A stretch of DNA of 64,000 bases from NCBI RefSeq assembly GCF_050113635.1, contig NZ_JBNJLT010000008.1, positions 1-64,000 on the forward strand, given 5' to 3'. The notes beneath the pieces are model-generated. The model made no database searches. It saw only the letters and a list, made by a program, of their open reading frames with translations, and had not been told where the DNA came from. Below, in pieces: positions 49,421 to 58,889 of this stretch. A program made the translations under genes and the position numbers. Numbering within the stretch: the stretch's first letter is position 1; the number at the start of each line of letters is the position of its first letter. This stretch comes from Marinimicrobium sp050113635 (lineage in GTDB: Bacteria > Pseudomonadota > Gammaproteobacteria > Pseudomonadales > Cellvibrionaceae).

Positions 49421-50202
49421 ATATTTTCTGCTCAGTCGTTTCTCACAACAACACGAAAGAGATAATAGAGGGGCTCAAACCTCACCTTTTAACGGCTTCG
49501 AATGTAAACATCGTAATTCTGGATAATATTCCGGACCCAAGGCTTCACACCTATGCAAGCTCTCACACACTTAGCTATTTAAGCAACAAAGAGACCAAAG
49601 GATTTGGAGAGAACCACAACCAGGTTTTTGAGTTCTGCCTAGCAAACCTGGATATGGACATATCGGAAGACTATTTCGTTGTGCTCAACCCGGACCTTGA
49701 GTGCACTCCTGACGCACTAAAAGCTCTCATAGAGGGCATGACTCAGACGGACGCAACGATTGGTGCACCTAACATCTTCAAAGACCACGCTTTGAAAGTG
49801 CATGAAGAGTCAGTCAGGAAATTCCCTTACATATGGGAGCTTGCGACATCTTTTATGTTCAAGAAAAATCGAACCGGTATTAAGCGAACAACACTGCGCC
49901 CTTGCGAGGTAGACTGGGCTTCAGGTGCGTGCCTAGCGTTCAAAACAGACACTTTTGAAGCATTAAATGGGTTCGACAAACGCTATTTTTTATATTACGA
50001 GGATGTTGACATCTGCTGGCGCGCAAGGCATTTACTAGGTCAAACGGTTTACTATTTCCCTGAGGCAAAAGTCATCCACCCCGGAAAACGCAAAAGCCAC
50101 ACACTTAACAGTCGCCACTTGTGGTGGCATTTGAAAAGTGCCTTCCGATTTTCTTCGGTAAGGTTGAAAACCGCATTGTTCGGCTCCGACTCCCTTCGCT
50201 AA
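49417..50202 (+). CDS. Family 2 glycosyltransferase
   Basis: 261 aa. VILDN, FGENHNQVFE, VVLNPDLECTPDALKALIE and WASGACLAFKTDTFEALNGFDKRYFLYYEDVDICWRAR are typical of the WbbL-type rhamnosyltransferases. Translation is coupled to the previous gene. Its base composition is lower in GC than the housekeeping part, as is common in surface-polysaccharide genes. Confidence 0.88.
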   Translation: MNIFCSVVSHNNTKEIIEGLKPHLLTASNVNIVILDNIPDPRLHTYASSHTLSYLSNKETKGFGENHNQVFEFCLANLDMDISEDYFVVLNPDLECTPDALKALIEGMTQTDATIGAPNIFKDHALKVHEESVRKFPYIWELATSFMFKKNRTGIKRTTLRPCEVDWASGACLAFKTDTFEALNGFDKRYFLYYEDVDICWRARHLLGQTVYYFPEAKVIHPGKRKSHTLNSRHLWWHLKSAFRFSSVRLKTALFGSDSLR

Positions 50203-50239
50203 CCGCTCCGGATGTTTACCCCTGATTCGAGGGACTCAC

Positions 50240-50776
50240 CTAACCTACAGGGTGGGCTGATATCGTACATTTTCTGGGCCCGCGCTTGCCCTCCATGTAC
50301 AGCCCTCCCTCTTCAAACGCCCCGTCAAAAGAAATCGGTTTAACACGATCTCCTCCCTCGGTATACCATCCTTGCACTATGACCTTGGAGCCGCGAACAA
50401 CGCCGTGCCACCACTCAAAGCGTAACGACATATCTCTGGGGATTGTCGTTCCATCATCGGTTACGCGGTAAAATTCCTCAATATCTCCTCGTTCCATTAC
50501 TATGGAGCCATCCTCAACCAAAATGGTTCTCGGTTGCTCGAGTGCTGAACTGGGTCCAGTCGCCTCACACTCTATAACACCCTCCCATTGACCTAACGTG
50601 TATGACGAAGTCTCCTCACCAACTCCATCACCAATTTTAGGGATAACAACATACTGAAGCACAGCGTAGGCTATCCCCAGCAACAACACCAACCCCAAAG
50701 AGATCACTGGAAGACTGCAACTGATAAAACCCTTCTGAAGAGTACTGGCGGCTGATGCCGGAGGTCGTAACTTCAT
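50240..50776 (-). CDS. Membrane-anchored protein of unknown function
   Basis: 178 aa with one TM helix (about 19-42, SCSLPVISLGLVLLLGIAYAVLQYVV) and a periplasmic beta-rich domain (YTLGQWEGVIECEATG, ERGDIEEFYRVTDDGTTIP, GLYMEGKRGPRKC). No family recognised. It lies between convergent glycosyltransferases and rfbD and may not belong to either operon. Confidence 0.65.
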   Translation of the reverse strand: MKLRPPASAASTLQKGFISCSLPVISLGLVLLLGIAYAVLQYVVIPKIGDGVGEETSSYTLGQWEGVIECEATGPSSALEQPRTILVEDGSIVMERGDIEEFYRVTDDGTTIPRDMSLRFEWWHGVVRGSKVIVQGWYTEGGDRVKPISFDGAFEEGGLYMEGKRGPRKCTISAHPVG

Positions 50777-50866
50777 TGAGTGAGCACCTGTAAATTCAAA
50801 CTAGAAATGTGCGAAGACATGGATCATACGGACCTGATTGTGCCGCCACCGCCAAGTCGACAATAC

Positions 50867-51730
50867 CTAAATTTCCGAAAGCTTTCGGAGCATTGCACGT
50901 AACTGCCTCCGCCAGTGAACACACTCGACACCAAAGACCTCCTCCGTGGCGCGCTTGTCCAGCACGCTGTATGCAGGACGTTTAGCCGGCGTGGGAAACT
51001 CGGAAGCAGGAATGGGACGTACCGGAACCACTGTCTCTAAAAGACCTAACTCAACAGCAACATCCTGAATAGCGACAGCAAAGTCATACCATGAAGCCAC
51101 ACCCGCGTCAGACCAGTGATACACGCCACCCGGCACCTCCTTGCCAACTCCTGCCCATAATGCACGGGCCAAACCCGCAGACCATGTTGGCGTCCCCAGC
51201 TGATCAACTACCACATTCAACCGGGGTTTTTCGGTCATTAACCTTAACATGGTTTTGACAAAGTTGGCCCCAGTGCAAGAATACAACCAGCTCGTTCGGA
51301 CAATCACCGCATCAGCCATCTTGCGTTGTAGCAAAATTTCACCAGCACGCTTTGAAGCCCCGTAAACTGATTGCGGGTTCGTGGGATCACCCGGCTTATA
51401 CGGAAAGCTTGCTTGACCATCAAACACAAAGTCAGTGGATACGTGAAACAGCTTTGCGTTCACCACATTACAAGCATCAGCTAAATTCGCCACGCCCTGC
51501 TCATTGACGTCATAAGCGGTTTCAGGTTCACTTTCAGCTTTATCCACCGCCGTGTAGGCTGCAGCATTGATGACGACATTCGGCTTAATGCGCTCCAGGG
51601 TCGCATAACACTCCTGAGACTGAGTAATATCCAGCTCGGCTCGCCCCACCATTCGAACAGCAAACTCCGCAGGCGCCGTTTGAACCAGGTCCGACGCCAA
51701 TTGACCACTACCAACTACCAATACATTCAT
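50867..51730 (-). CDS. rfbD: dTDP-4-dehydrorhamnose reductase
   Basis: 287-aa SDR making dTDP-L-rhamnose. VVGSGQLASDL (here the usual GxxGQLG is altered to GSGQLAS), DKAESEPETAYDVNEQGVANLA, FDGQASFPYKP and SVYGASKRAGE are family motifs. It is separated from rfbB by a sulfotransferase gene, which is an unusual insertion into the rfb block. It is the last gene of the minus-strand polysaccharide operon. Confidence 0.92.
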   Translation of the reverse strand: MNVLVVGSGQLASDLVQTAPAEFAVRMVGRAELDITQSQECYATLERIKPNVVINAAAYTAVDKAESEPETAYDVNEQGVANLADACNVVNAKLFHVSTDFVFDGQASFPYKPGDPTNPQSVYGASKRAGEILLQRKMADAVIVRTSWLYSCTGANFVKTMLRLMTEKPRLNVVVDQLGTPTWSAGLARALWAGVGKEVPGGVYHWSDAGVASWYDFAVAIQDVAVELGLLETVVPVRPIPASEFPTPAKRPAYSVLDKRATEEVFGVECVHWRRQLRAMLRKLSEI

Positions 51731-51742
51731 AAGTTCAGAGCT

Positions 51743-52528
51743 CTATTGCTTACGTTTGGCTAATGATTTACCCAATACGCTGTAATAATAAGAAAGCCTG
51801 TCACTCACCTCATGCGCCTGAGCTTCACTGACGCCCTCAAGCTGCGACACCGCCGGATGAACAGCCTCAAGAACCTTCATACTTTTGACGATATCTACCA
51901 CTTCAAAGAATTTCGCTAGTTCTAATGCATAATTCACGGCTTGCTGGTCATCCACAGCGTTCTTGTGAGTTCTATGGGCGACTGGCAAATCCCTAACTGA
52001 CAAGTTGAAACCGTGGCGCTCGAGAAACTCAGAAAGTTTCGTTCCTGCTTCCTTGTCCATCTCCAACAATAGAAAATTATCTTTCCCTTCAAAATAATCC
52101 GATGCCTTTGAAATGTGGTCACTATACTCCCTGAACCACAATTCCCTCACCTCCTCCCAGGAAGACAAACCGTCACCAAGCATTGCTTTAAGCAGGTAAT
52201 TACCGTGGTTGCGCCGGCTATTAGCCCAGGAGTCGAAACTCCTATAGTTGAGAATGAATAAAGACCCGGGATACTGCTTATCAATGGTCTGAAAATGCTT
52301 CTCGGCGGAATAGTAATAACCGCCCCCTTTTACCGGATGTTCCAGGTCGGAAAACGCTTGCCACTCTTCATAACCTTCAAGTAACCGATTTCCCTGCTTG
52401 TGGTTTTTCGCAATCGCTCTCGATAGGTTACTGTGGTCCCAATGAATAGACTCGATACCGTTCTCCTGGAAGAAATCATGTATCGATGTCGTCCCCGACT
52501 TATTGAAACCAATGACAAATATCTTCAT
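51743..52528 (-). CDS. Sulfotransferase family protein
   Basis: 261 aa. The PAPS-binding 5'-phosphosulfate loop is KIFVIGFNKSGTTSIHDFF at the N-terminus. LFILNYRSFDSWANSRRNHG holds the 3'-phosphate-binding Arg/Ser. It should transfer sulfate to a polysaccharide or precursor. ATG 52528 is chosen; an upstream start would run into rfbB. It is inserted between rfbB and rfbD. Confidence 0.83.
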   Translation of the reverse strand: MKIFVIGFNKSGTTSIHDFFQENGIESIHWDHSNLSRAIAKNHKQGNRLLEGYEEWQAFSDLEHPVKGGGYYYSAEKHFQTIDKQYPGSLFILNYRSFDSWANSRRNHGNYLLKAMLGDGLSSWEEVRELWFREYSDHISKASDYFEGKDNFLLLEMDKEAGTKLSEFLERHGFNLSVRDLPVAHRTHKNAVDDQQAVNYALELAKFFEVVDIVKSMKVLEAVHPAVSQLEGVSEAQAHEVSDRLSYYYSVLGKSLAKRKQ

Positions 52529-52550
52529 ATCACTCTCTGAGTAACCGACC

Positions 52551-53612
52551 CTAAACCCCACCCAAACGAGTGAGCTGGTAATCGCCGCTTAGTACACGCT
52601 CCCACCAGTTGCGACTACTCAGATACCACTCCACGGTTTTGCGCAACCCTGACTCATAGGTCTCCTCCGGGCTCCACCCCAGCTCTCGCTCAATCTTGGA
52701 TGCGTCAATCGCATAACGCATATCGTGCCCCGGGCGGTCCTTGACGAAGGTAATAAGGTCCTCGTACCGGTTAACGCCAGCCGGTTTTTCAGGCGCCAAC
52801 TCCTCCAATATAGCGCAAATCGTGGTAACAACGTCCAAGTTACGAACTTCGTTGTGTCCACCGATGTTGTAAGTCTCACCAGCCGACGCGGTGGTAGCGA
52901 CAAGGATCAACGCTTTGGCGTGGTCCTCTACATATAACCAGTCCCGAATTTGCGACCCGTCGCCATAAACGGGCAACGGCTTGCCCGCCAACGCATTCAG
53001 AATCATATGAGGAACCAGCTTCTCCGGGAAGTGGTAGGGCCCATAATTATTGGAACAGTTCGTCAGCAACACCGGTAACCCGTAGGTTCTGCCCCAAGCC
53101 CTGACTAAGTGGTCAGACGCCGCCTTCGACGCGGAGTATGGAGAGCTTGGGGCGTAAGAGGTCTGCTCAGTGAACATGTCGCTGGTGCCTTCGAGGTCAC
53201 CATAGACTTCGTCGGTTGAAATATGGTGAAAACGGAAACGCTGTTTTTTGGGAGCATCTAACGAATCAAACAGCTCACGCGCCGCCTGAAGGAGATTAAA
53301 AGTCCCCATGATATTGGTTTCGAGGAATTCCCTCGGCCCATCAATGGAGCGGTCCACATGGGACTCGGCCGCCAAATGCATGATCACGTCTGGCCGAAAC
53401 TCCAGCACGGTTTGACGAGTGGCGTCCGCATCACGCAGATCCACTTTGGCAAAGCTAACTCGCTTGTGTTGATCGTAACCCGGAATCGATTCCAGATTAC
53501 CCGCATAAGTGAGTGCATCGAGCACCAACACCTCGTGTTCGTTGGCTGCCATCAACTGACGCACCACGGCAGAACCGATAAACCCCGCACCGCCTGTTAC
53601 CAGAATTTTCAT
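52551..53612 (-). CDS. rfbB: dTDP-glucose 4,6-dehydratase
   Basis: 353-aa extended SDR. TGGAGFIGSAVVRQL, HLAAESHVDRSI, HISTDEVYGDL and SPYSASKAASDHLV (YxxxK) are diagnostic. Converts dTDP-glucose to the 4-keto-6-deoxy sugar. Followed by the sulfotransferase; preceded by rfbC. Confidence 0.96.
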   Translation of the reverse strand: MKILVTGGAGFIGSAVVRQLMAANEHEVLVLDALTYAGNLESIPGYDQHKRVSFAKVDLRDADATRQTVLEFRPDVIMHLAAESHVDRSIDGPREFLETNIMGTFNLLQAARELFDSLDAPKKQRFRFHHISTDEVYGDLEGTSDMFTEQTSYAPSSPYSASKAASDHLVRAWGRTYGLPVLLTNCSNNYGPYHFPEKLVPHMILNALAGKPLPVYGDGSQIRDWLYVEDHAKALILVATTASAGETYNIGGHNEVRNLDVVTTICAILEELAPEKPAGVNRYEDLITFVKDRPGHDMRYAIDASKIERELGWSPEETYESGLRKTVEWYLSSRNWWERVLSGDYQLTRLGGV

Positions 53613-53620
53613 ACCGTACC

Positions 53621-54166
53621 CTATAAACCAGAAATATTGTTAAATGCCTGGCCTTGCTCATCTTTCTCTGAGACGAGAACCTTCGCCACATTTTCCAGCG
53701 GCCACCGAACTCCCAGGGTTTCGTCATTCCACAAAATCGACTTCTCCGACTGCGGGTGGTAGTAGTCCGTGCACTTATACACGAACTCGGCCGACTCAGA
53801 AGTAACCAAAAACCCATGGGCAAAACCGGCCGGCACCCACAACTGGCGCTTGTTTTCAGCGCTCAGGTGATAACCAACCCACTGGCCGTACGTAGACGAG
53901 CCTTTACGAATATCCACCGCCACATCAAAAACCTCACCCGACACCACGCGGACCAACTTGCCTTGAGTCTGCAGCTCCTGGTAGTGAAGCCCCCGAAGAA
54001 TGCCGTTTTTGGATTTTGAGTGGTTGTCCTGCACAAAGCTCACATTCGCCACCGTTTCACGAAACCAACTATCGCGAAAGGTTTCCATAAAAAAGCCTCG
54101 ATCATCCCCAAACACTTTGGGCTCGAGAAGCTTGACATCAGCAATGGCTGTTTCAATAATCTTCAT
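53621..54166 (-). CDS. rfbC: dTDP-4-dehydrorhamnose 3,5-epimerase
   Basis: 181-aa cupin-like epimerase. LLEPKVFGDDRGFFMETF, VQDNHSKSKNGILRGLHYQ and WVPAGFAHGFLVTSE carry the conserved His/Asp residues. ATG 54166 (1 bp after the rfbA stop) matches E. coli RfbC; a GTG 9 bp upstream is possible. Operon order rfbA-rfbC-rfbB. Confidence 0.95.
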   Translation of the reverse strand: MKIIETAIADVKLLEPKVFGDDRGFFMETFRDSWFRETVANVSFVQDNHSKSKNGILRGLHYQELQTQGKLVRVVSGEVFDVAVDIRKGSSTYGQWVGYHLSAENKRQLWVPAGFAHGFLVTSESAEFVYKCTDYYHPQSEKSILWNDETLGVRWPLENVAKVLVSEKDEQGQAFNNISGL

Positions 54167-54167
54167 A

Positions 54168-55091
54168 TCAATCACTAAACCGCTTCATCAAGTCACCGCA
54201 TGGACGACGACTGTCTTTCAGAATTTTGAACAGGTACTGGCCATAGCCGCTCTTCATTTGCTCGGTCGCCAATTTTTCCAGTTGGGCATCATCAATAAAG
54301 CCCTGTCGATACGCTGTCTCTTCCGGGCAAGAAATACGTAAACCCTGCCGTTGTTCAATGGTCTGCACGAAATGGGCGGCATTGAGCAAGTTGGCATGAG
54401 TACCGGTATCAAGCCAGGTGTAGCCCCGCCCCATGATTTCGACATTGAGCTTCCCCGCTCGCAAATACTCCATATTCAAGTCAGTAATCTCAAGCTCCCC
54501 GCGAGGAGACGGCTTAATGGTTTTCGCAATATCACACACATTGTTATCGTAAAAATAAAGACCGGTTACCGCATAGTTGGACTTAGGCTGTGAAGGCTTC
54601 TCCTCCAAACTGACCACCTTGTTACTATCATCAAACTCCGCAACGCCATATGCCTCGGGGTTATCGACGTGGTAGCCGAAAACAGTCGCTCCGACCTCGC
54701 GGTCATCAGCCGTATGCAATAGCTTCAAAAAACCGTGCCCGTAAAAAATATTATCCCCCAGCACTAACGTCGAAGGTGCGCCATCGAGGAACTTCTCGCC
54801 AAGAATAAACGCCTGGGCCAGTCCATCAGGACTGGGCTGCTCTACATACTGAATATTCATGCCCCATTGGCTGCCATCACCCAACAACCGTACGAAACCC
54901 TCTTGATCTTGAGGGGTGGTAATAATCAGCACATCTCGAATGCCCGCAAACATCAACGTGGTCAGCGGGTAGTAAATCATCGGTTTATCGTAAATGGGCA
55001 TCAACTGCTTACTGACGCCTTTGGTCAGCGGGTATAGGCGGGTGCCCGAACCGCCCGCCAGAATAATGCCTTTCCGTTTCTGTTGATTCAT
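54168..55091 (-). CDS. rfbA: Glucose-1-phosphate thymidylyltransferase
   Basis: 307 aa. The nucleotide-binding start GIILAGGSGTRLYPLTKGVS, PMIYYPL and GDNIFYGHGF are standard RfbA/RmlA. First step of dTDP-rhamnose synthesis. Overlaps the ABC ATPase gene by 4 bp. Confidence 0.96.
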   Translation of the reverse strand: MNQQKRKGIILAGGSGTRLYPLTKGVSKQLMPIYDKPMIYYPLTTLMFAGIRDVLIITTPQDQEGFVRLLGDGSQWGMNIQYVEQPSPDGLAQAFILGEKFLDGAPSTLVLGDNIFYGHGFLKLLHTADDREVGATVFGYHVDNPEAYGVAEFDDSNKVVSLEEKPSQPKSNYAVTGLYFYDNNVCDIAKTIKPSPRGELEITDLNMEYLRAGKLNVEIMGRGYTWLDTGTHANLLNAAHFVQTIEQRQGLRISCPEETAYRQGFIDDAQLEKLATEQMKSGYGQYLFKILKDSRRPCGDLMKRFSD

Positions 55092-55819
55092 GCGGCGTCC
55101 CCCTTCCTGTTCAACTCATTCATAAACGCTTTGTACTCTTTGGCGACAGACTTGGTGTCGCCGCTCAATTTTATTTCACCCTTCTCAAGCCAAATGGCCC
55201 GATCACACACCTTATCAACTTGACCGCCGCTGTGACTGACAAACACCACGGTCTGGCCGCTGTCAATCTTTTCCATCATGGCTTTCTCAGCCTTGTGCTT
55301 AAAGTGCGCGTCCCCCACACTTAACACCTCATCAATCAGAAGCACATCCACATCGGTTTTCAGTGCCGTGGAAAACCCCAGGCGCCCTTTCATACCGGAT
55401 GAATACACCTTCACCGGCTGGTCAAAAAACGACCCGAGCTCGGAAAACGTCTTGATTTCTTCAACCGCGCCGCGCGCCTGTGCCTTGGTAAACCCCTGCA
55501 ACATCGCACTGAGGATGGCGTTATCCCGGCCAGACAAGTTGCCGTCAAAACCCAATCCCAAGGTGAGGAGCATTCTGCTGGTTTGCTTTTTATACCGCAT
55601 CACACCCTCTGTCGGGTCGATAACACCAGCCAACATACGAAGCAGCGAACTTTTGCCACAACCGTTCCGCCCCATGATACCGAGCGTTTCACCCTTTCTT
55701 ACCTCAAAATTCATATTTCTGAGTGCGTTGTATTGGAAGTTCTTGAACCCCCACACTCGACTTTTATAGGTCAAACCAGCATCTTCAGCCCGAATAACCC
55801 AGCTATGATCTTTACTCAT
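55088..55819 (-). CDS. Polysaccharide ABC transporter, ATPase (Wzt/KpsT-like, short form)
   Basis: 243 aa. Walker A GRNGCGKSS, signature YSSGMKGRLGFSTAL, Walker B VLLIDEVLSVGD, H-loop VSHS. The C-terminal carbohydrate-binding extension present in long Wzt proteins is missing, so it resembles the KpsT/TagH/short Wzt type. It works with the permease directly upstream (overlap 4 bp) to export a lipid-linked glycan. Confidence 0.93.
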   Translation of the reverse strand: MSKDHSWVIRAEDAGLTYKSRVWGFKNFQYNALRNMNFEVRKGETLGIMGRNGCGKSSLLRMLAGVIDPTEGVMRYKKQTSRMLLTLGLGFDGNLSGRDNAILSAMLQGFTKAQARGAVEEIKTFSELGSFFDQPVKVYSSGMKGRLGFSTALKTDVDVLLIDEVLSVGDAHFKHKAEKAMMEKIDSGQTVVFVSHSGGQVDKVCDRAIWLEKGEIKLSGDTKSVAKEYKAFMNELNRKGDAA

Positions 55820-56595
55820 GATGAAAGCACCTTAGTCGCTAGCAAGCGGCTGTGGGCAATATAGAGCCCGTGAACCAGTGCCAACAAAATGGCCACAACG
55901 CCGCCTAGCGCCGCCAAATGCACCACATCATATACCTCATTCCGCATGATGATACCGCGATAACCATCAATCAAGAACGCCAACGGGTTCCAAGTCAACA
56001 GCATGCTTTGCATGTGTGGGTCCTGAATACGGGACACATCCCAAAAAATGCCGGATGTAAACATCAAGCACATCATCCCCAGCCCCACCAGTACTCTGAC
56101 ATCGCGTACAAAGCTCACCAAATACGCTGCCACCATGGTGCAAACCAAAATCAATACATACTGAACCAACATCAACGGCACCAAGTACAACCAATTCCAG
56201 GTGGGGAAAGCTCCAAAGTAGAATGCGATACCAAACAACACCAGAAAAACCACCCACTGACGATATAGCACTTCCTGCACGGTTACATAGGGGAACAACG
56301 CTTTAGGAACATCACGCTGGTTAATCAGCCCTTTACCAGAAACAATACTGCCGCTGCCACCGGTGACCGATTTTGAGAACCACAAAAAGGGAACCTTGCC
56401 GCACATCAAAAAGAAAATGAAGTTCTCACCTCGGTTAAACTGAAGAAGCACCTCAAACACAAAATAAAAGGTGAGCACATAAAGCACCGGCTCAATAATC
56501 CACCACAAATAACTTAAATAAAGCTTTGCCGCCTCGGATTTCAAACTCATTCGGGCCTGGATATCCACCAGACTGAAAAACTGCGTCAGGGTCAT
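55816..56595 (-). CDS. Polysaccharide ABC transporter, permease (Wzm/KpsM-like)
   Basis: 259 aa, six TM helices, ABC-2 type (SEAAKLYLSYLWWIIEPVL; FIFFLMCGKVPFLWFSKSV; GLGMMCLMFTSGIFWDVSRI). Translationally coupled to the ATPase gene. The pair indicates an ABC-dependent (not Wzy-dependent) polysaccharide, although the wbp genes at the other end could feed the same glycan. Confidence 0.93.
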   Translation of the reverse strand: MTLTQFFSLVDIQARMSLKSEAAKLYLSYLWWIIEPVLYVLTFYFVFEVLLQFNRGENFIFFLMCGKVPFLWFSKSVTGGSGSIVSGKGLINQRDVPKALFPYVTVQEVLYRQWVVFLVLFGIAFYFGAFPTWNWLYLVPLMLVQYVLILVCTMVAAYLVSFVRDVRVLVGLGMMCLMFTSGIFWDVSRIQDPHMQSMLLTWNPLAFLIDGYRGIIMRNEVYDVVHLAALGGVVAILLALVHGLYIAHSRLLATKVLSS

Positions 56596-56625
56596 GTGTT
56601 CGTATGCCCTCTTACCGACGTTGAA

Positions 56626-58872
56626 TTACACATTGATTGAAAAGTCCTCATGTGATCTGCTCAAATGGGGATTATAGGCTGGGTCATAATTCAGTGCCTC
56701 TCCCCACTTATTCTTCATAAATGCCACTTCTTTAGCGAAGCGGCGCTGCTTTTCAGGCGTGTCCTCGGCCCCCCTGGATACCGATTCGTGGTGATAGGCC
56801 TCGGCATAGGGCGTCCAGAGGTTGCGATAACCGGCTTCGCGAACCTTCAAACAAAAATCAATATCGTTAAAGGCGACCGCGAGCCCCTGCTCTTCCAGGC
56901 CTCCCACCTGTTCGTACACACTGCGGCGCACCAACAAACACGCCGCCGTCACAGCGGACAGGTTTTGAATCAGCCTAAGCCGAGTGTGATAGCCGTGGCT
57001 TTCGCGAGGGAAATACTTGTGTGAATGCCCGGCCACACCACCAATGCCCAATATAACCCCGGCATGCTGGATACGGTTATCGGGGTAATAAAGCTTTGCC
57101 CCCACACAGCCAATATCCGGACGGCTGGCGTGCCGAACCATCTCCGTCAGCCACTCCCCATTGATAGGCTCCACATCATTGTTCAACAAGCCGATCAACT
57201 CCCCTCTGGCCACCGAAGCACCGAAATTGTTGATGGCTGAAAAGTTGAACGGATGATTCCAACGATGAACAGAAACGCGAGGATCTTTTTCAATGCTCTC
57301 CAGATAATTCAGCGTTTGAGGACAGGAGCTCTGATTATCGAGAATTAAAATCTCATAATTCGAATACTCTGTCTTATCGAGCACGGCCTGAACACATGGC
57401 TTCAAAATTTCAACACCATCCCTTGTGGGCACCAACAGCGACACCTTGGGCTCGGGATCGGGTACAGGCCAACGCACACGGTAAGTATTTGGCAGTTGCC
57501 CCAGTTCGGCTTTTGCTTCGGGGCACAAAGACTGCAGGCAGTGGTTCACCGCATTGAGACCCGCATCAGAGGTATAATCCTTACCGCTGGCATTCGCCGC
57601 CGTTGAACCGGGAATCATGCGCCAATGATACAGCACATCGGGAATGTGCTCCACGGTCTCGCTCGCTAGGTGTGGCAAGCAGCGCAGAAGCAGATCGTGG
57701 TCCTGACTACCCTCGGTTCCCAGCCGGAAGCCGCCCACCTGCCTTACCAGATCCGCCATCAACACCGTGAAATGACAAATATAGTTTTGGGACAGGAGCA
57801 AGTCCGGGTTCCAGTCTGGCTTAAAATGTGGACTGGACCTTTGGCCGCTGGCACTTAACTTGTCTTCATCCGAGTAAACCAGTTTGAGACTCGGGTTGGC
57901 ATTGAGTGCCTGAATCACCCGCAACAACGCATGCGGGGCCAAGGCGTCGTCGTGATCCAGAAGGCCAATGTACTCACCTTTCGCCACCTCAAGGCCGGAG
58001 TTACTGGCCGCGACAATATGACCATTGTCAGCGCGGTATACAACATTAATACGCCGGTCACGCTGCTCATACTCACGCAATACATTGCCGGTTTCGGGGC
58101 GAGTCGATGCATCATCTACTAGGCAGAGCTGCCAATGAGGGTAAACCTGTGCCAAAACGGATTCGATGCACTCCGTCAAGTATTCGGGAGGAGTGTTGTA
58201 CACAGGGACAATCAGACTGATGACAGGAGTGACAGCCTCTTGATTCTCGGCCATGCTCTCCCATTCGCCCGCCAGCACCTCAGCCGAAGGCGTATGCACC
58301 GCCATCCACTCTGCATAATCAAAAGAACGGCGCATGACGCGATACGCCCTTCCATAATACTGTCGTGCCAGTTGAGCTGGTTTCAACCCCATTCCTGCCG
58401 CTTTCTTTGCAAGCGCAATCGTCACCTCTTTAGGGCTCTTGCCGACAAAGTCCGAATGATGATGAACCAGCCACCGATTAACCGAACGCTTAGCCAATAG
58501 CTGCGGTACCCAGCGTAGTCTGAACCGGCGCATTAAAAACAACCCCTGTGATTCAAGCGGGTCAAACCGTATCGCTCTCGGCCTTCGCTCAAAGTAGCAT
58601 AGGCGCCGCGCGGGTATGCTACTGCTAATTGGCAATATGACCACCGAGTCCTCATCAAAACCTACCCCGTAATCAATGTAAAGTTTGGCGGCCTGAGGCA
58701 CCGCGGAGTCATACTCGAGCTCCAGCTCCAGTAAATACCAACCGGAGAACCAAGGCATGGAGTCAAGTAAAAAGAATGGGTCCTCACTGGTAGCCCTGTA
58801 GGCACTGGGCGTGCGCAAGCGCTCAATGCCGGACGCCGGACGCAAGGCCCGATTACTGAAGAATGTCAGCAT
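56626..58872 (-). CDS. Large tandem GT2 glycosyltransferase
   Basis: 748 aa. An N-terminal domain of about 210 residues (unrecognised, beta-rich then helical) precedes two GT2 domains. The first is at about 218-440 (SLIVPVYNTPPEYLTECIESVL; LLDHDDALAPHAL). The second is at about 500-730 (SLLVPTRDGVEILKPCVQAVL; GLLNNDVEPINGEWL; AFNDIDFCLKVREAGYRN). Such bifunctional enzymes extend O-antigen or capsule chains by alternating linkages. It lies between the Wzm gene and another transferase in the same operon. Confidence 0.88.
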   Translation of the reverse strand: MLTFFSNRALRPASGIERLRTPSAYRATSEDPFFLLDSMPWFSGWYLLELELEYDSAVPQAAKLYIDYGVGFDEDSVVILPISSSIPARRLCYFERRPRAIRFDPLESQGLFLMRRFRLRWVPQLLAKRSVNRWLVHHHSDFVGKSPKEVTIALAKKAAGMGLKPAQLARQYYGRAYRVMRRSFDYAEWMAVHTPSAEVLAGEWESMAENQEAVTPVISLIVPVYNTPPEYLTECIESVLAQVYPHWQLCLVDDASTRPETGNVLREYEQRDRRINVVYRADNGHIVAASNSGLEVAKGEYIGLLDHDDALAPHALLRVIQALNANPSLKLVYSDEDKLSASGQRSSPHFKPDWNPDLLLSQNYICHFTVLMADLVRQVGGFRLGTEGSQDHDLLLRCLPHLASETVEHIPDVLYHWRMIPGSTAANASGKDYTSDAGLNAVNHCLQSLCPEAKAELGQLPNTYRVRWPVPDPEPKVSLLVPTRDGVEILKPCVQAVLDKTEYSNYEILILDNQSSCPQTLNYLESIEKDPRVSVHRWNHPFNFSAINNFGASVARGELIGLLNNDVEPINGEWLTEMVRHASRPDIGCVGAKLYYPDNRIQHAGVILGIGGVAGHSHKYFPRESHGYHTRLRLIQNLSAVTAACLLVRRSVYEQVGGLEEQGLAVAFNDIDFCLKVREAGYRNLWTPYAEAYHHESVSRGAEDTPEKQRRFAKEVAFMKNKWGEALNYDPAYNPHLSRSHEDFSINV

Positions 58873-58889
58873 ATCTATGAAACGCTCTA

